5,464 nt of DNA, from contig JALUSH010000200.1 in NCBI GenBank assembly GCA_027016675.1, forward strand, positions 3,342-8,805. Reading direction: 5' to 3'. This document shows, piece after piece, positions 1-5,464 of the stretch. Both the position numbers and the translations under genes were made by a program. The notes under the pieces were generated by a model. That model did not search any database. It worked only from the letters and a program-made list of their open reading frames with translations, and was not told the DNA's origin. Source of the stretch: Thermodesulfovibrio sp. GTDB lineage: Bacteria; Nitrospirota; Thermodesulfovibrionia; Thermodesulfovibrionales; JdFR-85. Every line of letters begins with the position of its first letter. The first letter of the stretch is position 1.

Positions 1-680
1 AAAAACCTGCAAATCCAACTCCAATGCCATCAGACCCTTCAAGGGCCTATGTGTCTCTTGGAAATTATATATTCACCACAGAGGTGCTTATAAATGCCCT
101 GATTACTGCACAGAGCAAGAAACACCACGATTTTGGGGCACATATCTTACCATCCCTTGTAGATACCGGAAGGCTTTTTGCATATGATTTTGAGTCAAAT
201 ATTATTCCTGGTATAAAACCCTATGAAGAAAAGGGCTACTGGAGGGATGTGGGAACAATCAAGGCATTCTTTGATGCCCATATGGATCTCCTGGGAGAGG
301 AACCAGCCTTTGAGCTGAATAATCCCCACTGGCCCATATATCCATCTGGCCAGAAGGCTCCTGCCTCAAAGATACTAAGGGCTGATATTGAAAACAGTAT
401 GGTATCTGAAGGGGTGACCATATATAAGAATGTGAGGATCAAGAACTCGGTAATCCGTACAGGTGTTGTAATAGAAGACAATGTTGTAGTAGAGGATTCC
501 ATCATAATGGATTTCACAGTTTTGAAAAAAGGTTGTAACCTGAAGAATGTTATCGTGGACAAACATAATGTGATAAAAGAAGGCTCAAGGATAGGCTTTG
601 ATCCACAGGATGAGAGGTTCGGTCTTCATATAGACAGTTCAGGCATCAGGGTGATACCAAGAAAGGGATGGAGGGATTAG
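1..680 (+). CDS. glgC: Glucose-1-phosphate adenylyltransferase, 3' part (5' end cut by window edge)
   Basis: This is the C-terminal half of ADP-glucose pyrophosphorylase, which makes ADP-glucose from glucose-1-phosphate and ATP for glycogen synthesis in the cytoplasm. The reading frame is open from base 3 (first codons read KPANPTPMPSDP), so the ATG at 24 is an internal methionine, not the start. That KP is probably the lysine of the family's EKP sugar-phosphate site, so about 195 residues are missing. The rest of the catalytic domain shows the hallmarks LGNYIF and YWRDVGTIKAFFDAHMDLL. From about base 380 a left-handed beta-helix follows, with hexapeptide-like repeats (NSMVSEGVTIYKNVRIKNSV and on), the usual regulatory and oligomer-forming domain. 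The end, GIRVIPRKGWRD, is typical of GlgC. The TAG stop overlaps the stop of the opposite gene. It is probably not part of the dsr operon. The family call is firm. Confidence 0.95.
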   Translation, partial: KPANPTPMPSDPSRAYVSLGNYIFTTEVLINALITAQSKKHHDFGAHILPSLVDTGRLFAYDFESNIIPGIKPYEEKGYWRDVGTIKAFFDAHMDLLGEEPAFELNNPHWPIYPSGQKAPASKILRADIENSMVSEGVTIYKNVRIKNSVIRTGVVIEDNVVVEDSIIMDFTVLKKGCNLKNVIVDKHNVIKEGSRIGFDPQDERFGLHIDSSGIRVIPRKGWRD

Positions 681-1330
681 CTCTGCAGGACTTCGTTGAC
701 CCTTCTATTAATAAGTCTTCCTTTTTCATAGACGTTAAAGGTGCTTTCATCCTTTTTTAGTCTATTTATCTGTTTGTGATCAATGTTCTGTAGTCTGTCA
801 CGGAGTCTGTTATAAGCTATCAGGGCAAGACCCCTTACCCGTGGGTACTTACTTGACATGCCGTCAGAAATTATCCCTTCGATTTTATCAGAGTAATCTA
901 CTAATAATTCAGGTCTCCTTCCACCTATCCTGCCTATTGCATAGAGCACACCATCCTTAAATATCTCCTCGTCGTAGAACTCCATAAGCAGAGCCACCAG
1001 GTTTCTGTATCTTTCAGGATCATTAACCACTATCTCTGCAAGCATCTCTATGGCAGTCCAGCCAATTCCTCCTGACTCCTCGGTAATAGACCACAGGAGT
1101 CTTCTTACTATCTCACCTGCCTGTTCAGGAGAGTTCTTTGATATAGCAGCAACCACAAGCCCCATGGCCTCCATAGCTCTCCATGTAAGGAGACTGTTCT
1201 TGTCATAACTCATTGAGATAAGCGCACTCACTATCCTGGGGTTGTCCATGGCAAGTTCGATTATGCTTTTTAAGTCATATCTTTCAAGCAAACCCTTTAC
1301 GTCCGATTTGATACTTCTTATACTTTTCAC
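677..1330 (-). CDS. HEAT-repeat protein of unknown function at the end of the dsr operon
   Basis: This is a soluble, all-alpha protein with no signal peptide or membrane segment. Roughly 30-40 residue helical pairs recur: NPRIVSALISMSYDKNSLLT, then WRAMEAMGLVVAAISK, then ESGGIGWTAIEMLAEIVV, then FKDGVLYAIGRIGG, then YPRVRGLALIAYNRL. This is the pattern of PBS-lyase/HEAT repeats, which usually serve as a protein-binding scaffold. No catalytic motif is visible. I chose the GTG at 1330 (217 aa), whose first base is the last base of the dsrN TAG stop and which has AGGGA about 9 bases upstream. This suggests translational coupling. The alternative ATG at 1381 (234 aa) overlaps dsrN by 52 bases and has no Shine-Dalgarno match. 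Similar short HEAT proteins occur in sulfate reducers (I recall the label 'DVU0298 family', unverified). A role in Dsr assembly or siroheme handling is only suggested by position. Confidence 0.85.
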   Translation of the reverse strand: MKSIRSIKSDVKGLLERYDLKSIIELAMDNPRIVSALISMSYDKNSLLTWRAMEAMGLVVAAISKNSPEQAGEIVRRLLWSITEESGGIGWTAIEMLAEIVVNDPERYRNLVALLMEFYDEEIFKDGVLYAIGRIGGRRPELLVDYSDKIEGIISDGMSSKYPRVRGLALIAYNRLRDRLQNIDHKQINRLKKDESTFNVYEKGRLINRRVNEVLQS

Positions 1331-2727
1331 TACCTGTTTTCCCTGTATTGTCTGGCAACCTTTATCATTGACTTCACCCATTGAGGTGAACCAAGGACAT
1401 GCAAATGGGTATAAGTGGCCAGCAGGTTCTTGTATACTATGGCATCCCTGCCATCTATGATTCCCTTCCCACGATTCATCCTGAACACAAGCTTCAACCC
1501 TCTGTCAGGCATTCCAGTGACCCTGGAATAATGAAACTCGTGTCCCTTCAAACGGGTTCCTGCAGGATAATAGGGATTATCCTGATCGACCTCCACAACA
1601 GTGTAGCCATGGGCAGCAGGAGAATCCTTTATCTCAAAATCCACAGGTAAAATATTACTCATCTGAAAGACCTCACCCCTGTAATACAGTGCTCTGCCAA
1701 GATACATAAGCCCACCACATTCTGCATAGACAGGCAAGCCCTCCTCAACAGCCTCTTTCAGTGATTCCATGAATTCCCTGTTCTTTGACAGTTCTATGGC
1801 ATTGGTTTCTGGAAACCCCCCTCCTATGTATAATGCATCCACATCAGGCAATGCCTTTTCTTCCATAGCATCTACCTCTATAACCTCTGCACCTGCCCTG
1901 CCAAGGGCATCGAGATTCTCAGGATAATAAAACTGGAATGCCCTGTCTTTTATCACTCCTATCCTGACACGATCTCCTGCTGTATCCTGATACACTGGGT
2001 AGGGATCAACAGTGTTTTCGTAAAAAATCTCCTCTGCCTTTCCTGCCAGATCTATCAAGTACTCTATATCCACTGATTCTTTAACTATACGTGATAGCAA
2101 GTTAATTGCATTGTCCACATCTGGATGTTCTATATGAGGAAGAAGACCAAGATGTCGCTCGGGCATGAGATCTTCTTTTATCCGTTCTATTGCTCCTATC
2201 ACTTTTATATCAGTGTATTCCTGTATTGTACCCCTTACAATTGATTCATGTCTTTGCCCTGCAATATTATTCAGGATAACACCGGCTATATGTAGTTGAT
2301 TATCAAATAATTGAATACCCCTGATAATTGCCGCAACTGTACGTGTAACCTTTGTACAGTCAACAATCAATACAACAGGTGATTTAAGGGTCTTTGCAAG
2401 TTCTGCTGTACTATACGTGCCTTCTATGTTAACTCCATCAAATATTCCCCTGTTACCTTCAATTAATGATATCTGGGCACGTTCTGAATAATACAGAAAT
2501 GATTTGATAACAATATTCTCTGGTATAAGGAAGGGGTCCAGGTTATGGCAGGGGCTACCTGATGCCTTTGAAAGCCAGCCTGCATCAATATAATCAGGCC
2601 CTTTCTTGAATGTTGAGACAGCTATTCCTTTCTCATAAAGAGCCCTTGCAAGACCAATAGAAAGGGTGGTTTTACCAGAGCCCCCTCTCAGCCCTGCTAT
2701 AACCACCCTGGGTCTATGAAACTTCAC
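1330..2727 (-). CDS. dsrN: Siroheme amidase DsrN (CbiA/CobB-type glutamine-dependent a,c-diamide synthase)
   Basis: The 465-residue protein has the CbiA/CobB two-domain layout. An N-terminal ATP-binding dethiobiotin-synthetase-like domain carries the P-loop GLRGGSGKTT (residues 12-21), KKGPDYIDAGW (41-51) and EGNRGIFDG (90-98). A C-terminal class I-like glutamine amidotransferase domain carries IGGGFPE (301-307), the nucleophile Cys337 in YAECGGLMYLG, GHEFHYS (395-401) and TYTHLH (438-443), which supplies the probable catalytic histidine. CbiA amidates cobyrinate. In dsr clusters the homologue DsrN is thought to amidate siroheme for DsrAB, and the position directly after dsrD favours that role here. 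No cobalamin gene is nearby. The start is GTG: an in-frame TAA lies directly before it, the P-loop begins 11 codons later, and GAGGT sits 10 bases upstream. The gap to dsrD is 50 bases. Cobyrinate amidation cannot be excluded from sequence alone. Confidence 0.92.
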   Translation of the reverse strand: MKFHRPRVVIAGLRGGSGKTTLSIGLARALYEKGIAVSTFKKGPDYIDAGWLSKASGSPCHNLDPFLIPENIVIKSFLYYSERAQISLIEGNRGIFDGVNIEGTYSTAELAKTLKSPVVLIVDCTKVTRTVAAIIRGIQLFDNQLHIAGVILNNIAGQRHESIVRGTIQEYTDIKVIGAIERIKEDLMPERHLGLLPHIEHPDVDNAINLLSRIVKESVDIEYLIDLAGKAEEIFYENTVDPYPVYQDTAGDRVRIGVIKDRAFQFYYPENLDALGRAGAEVIEVDAMEEKALPDVDALYIGGGFPETNAIELSKNREFMESLKEAVEEGLPVYAECGGLMYLGRALYYRGEVFQMSNILPVDFEIKDSPAAHGYTVVEVDQDNPYYPAGTRLKGHEFHYSRVTGMPDRGLKLVFRMNRGKGIIDGRDAIVYKNLLATYTHLHVLGSPQWVKSMIKVARQYRENR

Positions 2728-2777
2728 TTAACTTGCTACCTCTTTTATCTGTTTCAGACTAATCTGGCCTCTTCCCT

Positions 2778-2996
2778 CTACTCTTTTGGAGGGATTTCTA
2801 CATAACTGCCACCAAAATATGTAAAGATAAGCTGTCCAGAGTCAAGCAACTCTCTCAGAGCTGCCTTCACCTCTGACTTGTCCACTCCATGGTCAGCAGA
2901 GACCTTTTTAAGTATATCGCTCTGTTTGAGTTTTTTCTTTCCCATTGACTTTTCCACGAGTTCGTATATGATCTTCTTCAGTTCCTCCCTATCCAT
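2778..2996 (-). CDS. dsrD: Dissimilatory sulfite reductase accessory protein DsrD
   Basis: This is a 72-residue, charged, cytoplasmic winged-helix protein. An N-terminal helix (about 3-18) is followed by a lysine-rich turn (GKKKLK, 19-24), a helix-turn-helix-like segment (about 25-52: QSDILKKVSADHGVDKSEV, then a recognition-type helix KAALRELLDSG), and a beta-hairpin wing (GQLIFTYFGGSYVEIP, 54-69). The aromatic strand plus GS turn corresponds to the wing of Desulfovibrio DsrD. The protein lacks the short C-terminal tail of that protein (about 78 aa). Although its fold resembles DNA-binding proteins, published work on DsrD reports that it binds and activates DsrAB allosterically. The overall sequence is divergent, so the call leans on fold plus position between dsrB and dsrN. 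The start ATG has AAAGGGG 7 bases upstream. dsrD is found mainly in organisms using Dsr reductively. Confidence 0.88.
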   Translation of the reverse strand: MDREELKKIIYELVEKSMGKKKLKQSDILKKVSADHGVDKSEVKAALRELLDSGQLIFTYFGGSYVEIPPKE

Positions 2997-3023
2997 ATAG
3001 ACACCCCTTTCTAAAAATAATAT

Positions 3024-3043
3024 GGGGGGCTTTTATGCCCCCC
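3024..3043 (-). terminator. GC-rich hairpin between dsrB and dsrD, possible partial terminator or mRNA processing element
   Basis: A perfect 7-bp inverted repeat (GGGGGGC / GCCCCCC) encloses a 6-base loop, 17 bases after the dsrB stop. On the minus strand, which is the transcribed sense, the 3' arm is followed by ATATTATTTTTAG, an A/U-rich but broken U-tract. On the plus strand the following bases are not T-rich, so the element is oriented for dsr transcription. The imperfect tract suggests partial termination or protection of the dsrAB mRNA 3' end, not a full stop, because dsrD and dsrN follow closely and no clear new promoter is seen. The hairpin is directly visible; its function is inferred. 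Confidence 0.6.
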
Positions 3044-3060
3044 CTGTTCTTATACAAGAC

Positions 3061-4137
3061 TTACCATTTGAAGGTTGCTGCCATCCTCCATGTCTCACGT
3101 GCAAAGGTAAAGTCATCAATATGTTGAATCCTGAACTCAAGTCCAGTAATCTTGAAGAACTTCTCCCAACCAATCCTTTCAACCCATTCGCCAAGCCTTT
3201 CGTGCTTCCTGGCACCTGCTATATAGGCATCAAGTATCTTCCTGACAACCTCCGTAACCTCAGGCCATCTTGGAGGATTGTTGGGAATCCATGGCACAGC
3301 AAGCTTTGAAAACTTCGGATTAGACCTCAGGTTGGAAACCTTTCCTCCAACCACTATGGCAATTCCATCGTTCTTGGGGTCTGAGATAGGCATTGCAGGA
3401 CAGACAGAATAGCAGTTACCACAATACATACATTTTTCCAGCTTTATTTTAACACTCTTGTTCTTTGGATCAGGACTGATGGCACTTGTAGGACATGATG
3501 CCACGGTTGAAGGAATCTCACAGAGGTTTTTCACCTTATCATGCTCGATCCTTGGCGGTGTCTTGTGGACACCCACAAGGGCAATATCAGAACAGTGCAC
3601 AGCACCACACATGTTAACACAGCATGCCACAGCAAGCCTCACCTTGGCAGGAAGCTCTTTTGTATGGAAGTACTCATGAAGGTCATCCATCATTACCTTC
3701 ACAAGACCAGAGGCATCAGTGGCTGCTGAGTGGCAGTGCACCCATCCCTGTGTGTGAACCACATTACTGATTCTTGGCCCGATTCCACCAATCATATAAC
3801 CCTTTTCCTTGAGTTCATTCACAAGGGGCTCAACCTTGCTTTCACTGTCAACCATGAATTCAACATTATGTCTTGTGGTGAATCTGAGATATCCATCGCA
3901 GTGTTTTTCAGCAATATCACAATAGTCTCTGATTGTATCAGTAGACAGGAGTCTTGGTGTTGCCACCCTCACAGTCCAGACCTGATCGCCACTTTCTGCC
4001 ACATGTACCATCACACCAGGGCTCTTTATCTCATGATACTTCCACTGGCCATAGTTGTTTTTTATAACCGGTGGTAAAAACTTACTAAAATGCGGTGGCC
4101 CGATATCTGTCTGTCTTTCTGGAAGATTCTCTGCCAT
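3061..4137 (-). CDS. dsrB: Dissimilatory sulfite reductase beta subunit DsrB
   Basis: This is the beta subunit of the cytoplasmic alpha2beta2 siroheme enzyme that reduces sulfite by six electrons, with DsrC as co-substrate. The 358 residues include an N-terminal ferredoxin-like nitrite/sulfite reductase half-domain (about 45-115, with RFTTRHNVEF). The siroheme-[4Fe-4S] ligands appear as Cys135 (GWVHCHSA) and Cys172, Cys173 and Cys177 (ACCVNMCGAVHC). These align with Cys151, 188, 189 and 193 of the Desulfovibrio vulgaris protein at a constant offset (numbers from memory). An inserted ferredoxin module uses Cys236, 239 and 242 (KCMYCGNCYSVCP) with Cys215 (VASCPTSAI) as the probable fourth ligand. 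In characterised enzymes the working siroheme sits in the DsrB site. All expected cysteines are present, so the subunit looks active. AAGGAGG lies 8 bases before the ATG. The gap to dsrA is 52 bases, consistent with one transcript. It is somewhat shorter than the D. vulgaris subunit (about 381 aa). Confidence 0.98.
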   Translation of the reverse strand: MAENLPERQTDIGPPHFSKFLPPVIKNNYGQWKYHEIKSPGVMVHVAESGDQVWTVRVATPRLLSTDTIRDYCDIAEKHCDGYLRFTTRHNVEFMVDSESKVEPLVNELKEKGYMIGGIGPRISNVVHTQGWVHCHSAATDASGLVKVMMDDLHEYFHTKELPAKVRLAVACCVNMCGAVHCSDIALVGVHKTPPRIEHDKVKNLCEIPSTVASCPTSAISPDPKNKSVKIKLEKCMYCGNCYSVCPAMPISDPKNDGIAIVVGGKVSNLRSNPKFSKLAVPWIPNNPPRWPEVTEVVRKILDAYIAGARKHERLGEWVERIGWEKFFKITGLEFRIQHIDDFTFARETWRMAATFKW

Positions 4138-4189
4138 ATTTTAAACCTCCTTATAATTTTATTGGGTTTACCATTATTTTACCAAATTA

Positions 4190-5374
4190 TTACTTCTCAA
4201 TATCCTCTTCAGACCAGAAGAAGAATGGATCTCTTCTTGGTTCTTTCACCATTGCAGGATGTGGCTCCAGACCAACCTCTTTGAGGAAGGTGGGGAAGCC
4301 CATTCTCTCTATCAACTCACCGATACGCTCACGGTTCTTGCCATGCTCATCCCAGAACTCCCAGATCCTTTCAACAAGGTCATAGAGTTCTTCATAGGGT
4401 GGCTCCATTTTCATAAAGGGTACAATCACCCATGACATAAGGGCACCTGTAACAATGGGGGCCTTACTACCAAGAAGGATTGTTGCTCCCCTTTCCTTAC
4501 CAGGCCTCAGTGCCTTTGTCATCTTGGCTATACAGTGCATACATCTATTACAATCCTCATTGTTGATCTTCAGCTCATTGCCATCCCAGCTCATGCATCC
4601 TGTAGGACACATATCCACTATCTCGGCCTGTATGTCCATACCATTGTTTGCATAATTCCTGACCTCGTCCTGATCAACCTGGATGTCATCCTTCCATGTA
4701 CCAATAATAGACATATCTGCACGGGCAATGGAGGCTATACAATCCACCGGGCAGCCTGCAAACTTAAATTTGAATTTATAGGGGAACATAGGTCTGTGAA
4801 GTTCGTCCTGGAATCTCTGGGTAACCTGATAGGTGGCCTCCAGGGTGTCATAACAGGACCACTCACATCTGCCAGGCCCTACACAGCATGAAGGTGTCCT
4901 TACAGCAGACCCTGAACCTCCCAGGTCCCACCCCCTTGAAGAGAGTTCGGCAAAGATAGGCTCTAAGTTATCCGTCTTTGTACCTAACAGAATAATATCA
5001 CCTGTTGAACCATGCATATTGGTTAGACGGCTACCATATTTGTCCCAGATGTCACAGATCTCTCTCAATGCTGCCGTTGTGTAGAAGAATCCAGCAGGCT
5101 GGTTAACCCTGATGGTATGAAAGTGTGCAACACCGGGAAACTTATCAGGTACATCCGAGTACCTTCCAATAACACCTGCACCATAGCCTCTCACACCAAC
5201 GATACCACCATGCTTCCAGTGTGTCACCTTCTCCTTGTAGGAGAGTTCAAGCTGACCAAGCAGGTCCTGAGCATAATCACTATGCTCGGCAGCCCTCTTG
5301 ATCTCCTTGACGAAGCTCGGGAATGCTCCCTTTTCAAGCTCGTCAAGCAGGGGTGTCTGATGTTTCTGTCCCAT
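4190..5374 (-). CDS. dsrA: Dissimilatory sulfite reductase alpha subunit DsrA
   Basis: This is the alpha subunit of DsrAB and the first gene of the cluster. The 394 residues contain VRGYGAGVIGRYSD (61-74), typical of DsrA, and the siroheme-[4Fe-4S] cysteine pattern C-x5-C...C-x3-C: Cys164 and Cys170 (CCVGPGRC), Cys208 and Cys212 (AGCPVDC). Lys200, Lys202 and Lys204 in KFKFKF match the lysines that line the sulfite site in solved structures. The ferredoxin module has Cys256 (VDMCPTGC) with Cys275, 278 and 281 (CNRCMHC). The order and spacing match D. vulgaris DsrA up to Cys212. After that the protein is about 15 residues shorter before the ferredoxin cysteines, and it is shorter overall (394 against about 437 aa; comparison from memory). 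The C-terminus RRDPFFFWSEEDIEK is usual for the family. The start is supported by GAGGAGG 5 bases upstream of ATG. All cluster ligands are present, so it should be functional. Confidence 0.98.
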   Translation of the reverse strand: MGQKHQTPLLDELEKGAFPSFVKEIKRAAEHSDYAQDLLGQLELSYKEKVTHWKHGGIVGVRGYGAGVIGRYSDVPDKFPGVAHFHTIRVNQPAGFFYTTAALREICDIWDKYGSRLTNMHGSTGDIILLGTKTDNLEPIFAELSSRGWDLGGSGSAVRTPSCCVGPGRCEWSCYDTLEATYQVTQRFQDELHRPMFPYKFKFKFAGCPVDCIASIARADMSIIGTWKDDIQVDQDEVRNYANNGMDIQAEIVDMCPTGCMSWDGNELKINNEDCNRCMHCIAKMTKALRPGKERGATILLGSKAPIVTGALMSWVIVPFMKMEPPYEELYDLVERIWEFWDEHGKNRERIGELIERMGFPTFLKEVGLEPHPAMVKEPRRDPFFFWSEEDIEK

Positions 5375-5379
5375 GAGTT

Positions 5380-5386
5380 CCTCCTC
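5380..5386 (-). promoter_or_regulatory. Strong Shine-Dalgarno site of dsrA
   Basis: GAGGAGG, an almost complete anti-16S complement, lies 5 bases upstream of the dsrA ATG. It fixes that start and suggests strong translation, as expected for an abundant enzyme. The dsrB site (AAGGAGG at 4146-4152) is similarly strong, while those of dsrD (AAAGGGG) and dsrN (GAGGT before GTG) are weaker. Confidence 0.85.
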
Positions 5387-5412
5387 TTCTGAGATTTTGA
5401 GTTATAAGTTAT

Positions 5413-5441
5413 ATGATAAAAACCACTTTAAGTCCAGGCAA
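5413..5441 (-). promoter_or_regulatory. Candidate sigma-70-type promoter of the dsr operon
   Basis: On the minus strand TTGCCT (5441-5436) and TATCAT (5418-5413) are separated by exactly 17 bases, matching 4 of 6 and 5 of 6 bases of the -35 and -10 consensus. Transcription would start near 5406, giving a leader of about 30 bases with the dsrA Shine-Dalgarno inside it. A second -10-like TATAAC lies a few bases downstream. In AT-rich DNA such matches arise by chance, so this is a candidate only, but its distance from dsrA is right. Confidence 0.4.
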
Positions 5442-5461
5442 TAAACCTTAATACACTTTAA
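5424..5461 (-). repeat. Two direct copies of TTAAAGTG upstream of dsrA
   Basis: The 8-mer TTAAAGTG (minus strand) occurs at 5461-5454 and again at 5431-5424, exactly 30 bases apart, close to three helical turns. The upstream copy lies before the candidate -35 box and the other lies between -35 and -10. This layout would suit a regulator binding one face of the DNA. Two copies of an AT-rich 8-mer in about 70 bases could also be chance. Confidence 0.4.
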
Positions 5462-5464
5462 ATG

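Noticed and set aside
24..26. ATG at 24 as the start of the glgC-like gene
   Set aside because: The frame is open to the window edge and the codons before it read KPANPTP, which fits the conserved EKP region of GlgC, so the gene is cut and the ATG is internal.
236..566. Minus-strand open frames opposite glgC
   Set aside because: They are antisense to the conserved GlgC beta-helix region, with no independent coding evidence.
688..727. Possible glgC terminator: GGACTT and AAGTCT followed by TTCCTTTTT
   Set aside because: The stem is only about six pairs including a G-U, with a loop of some 20 bases, and lies in the coding sequence of the HEAT gene.
1330..1381. Frameshift or sequencing error at the dsrN/HEAT junction
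   Set aside because: DsrN ends normally for the family and the HEAT protein is complete from the GTG, so two intact genes with a short overlap explain the sequence.
2750..2765. Small inverted repeat CAGA/TCTG in the dsrD-dsrN spacer
   Set aside because: A 4-bp stem with no U-tract is too weak to call a terminator or riboswitch.
3022..4077. Plus-strand open frames opposite dsrB, including ones of 95 and 115 codons
   Set aside because: They lie antisense to a strongly conserved gene, show no family resemblance and lack ribosome binding sites; they are shadows of dsrB.
4167..4184. Repeated TTTACCA (11 bases apart) in the dsrA-dsrB spacer
   Set aside because: The repeats are short, in an AT-rich spacer with no promoter-like context; chance is the simplest explanation.
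4095..5392. Plus-strand open frames opposite dsrA
   Set aside because: Their composition follows the complement of dsrA and no recognisable domains or start signals are present.

Overview
The window holds a dissimilatory sulfite reductase (dsr) gene cluster on the minus strand, read from right to left as dsrA, dsrB, dsrD, dsrN (cbiA-like) and a small HEAT-repeat protein. On the plus strand, the cut 3' end of a glgC-type glucose-1-phosphate adenylyltransferase gene converges on it. Coding density is very high: the largest gap between genes inside the window is 64 bases, and no stretch over 300 bases lacks a gene.

Organism: the set dsrA-dsrB-dsrD-dsrN points to an anaerobe that reduces sulfate or sulfite. 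dsrD is the usual marker of the reductive Dsr pathway as opposed to the oxidative (reverse) one. Base composition is moderate to AT-rich, with frequent ATA, AGA and AGG codons. DsrA and DsrB are shorter than the Desulfovibrio proteins as I remember them. A Nitrospirota (Thermodesulfovibrio-like) or deep Desulfobacterota-type lineage is my guess. It is an inference, not something the sequence proves.

Layout: bases 1-680 are the C-terminal half of GlgC (plus strand). Its stop codon overlaps tail to tail with the stop of the HEAT-repeat gene (minus, 677-1330 or up to 1381). Then follow dsrN (1330-2727), dsrD (2778-2996), a GC-rich hairpin (3024-3043), dsrB (3061-4137) and dsrA (4190-5374). Bases 5375-5464 are the dsrA leader, with a Shine-Dalgarno site, a plausible sigma-70-type promoter and two copies of an 8-base direct repeat.

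How the genes fit together: DsrA and DsrB form the alpha2beta2 siroheme enzyme that reduces sulfite in the cytoplasm. DsrD is a small winged-helix protein reported to activate DsrAB. DsrN is a glutamine-dependent amidase expected to convert siroheme to the amidated form found in DsrAB. The HEAT-repeat protein is translationally coupled to, or overlapping with, dsrN and has no assigned role; its place in the operon is the least explained part of the window. The sulfur carrier dsrC, the membrane complex dsrMKJOP, sat and apr are not in the window. GlgC belongs to glycogen synthesis and is probably unrelated to the operon.

I did not find a wholly new system. The points most worth checking are the HEAT-repeat protein tied to dsrN, the hairpin between dsrB and dsrD, and the repeat in the dsrA promoter region.
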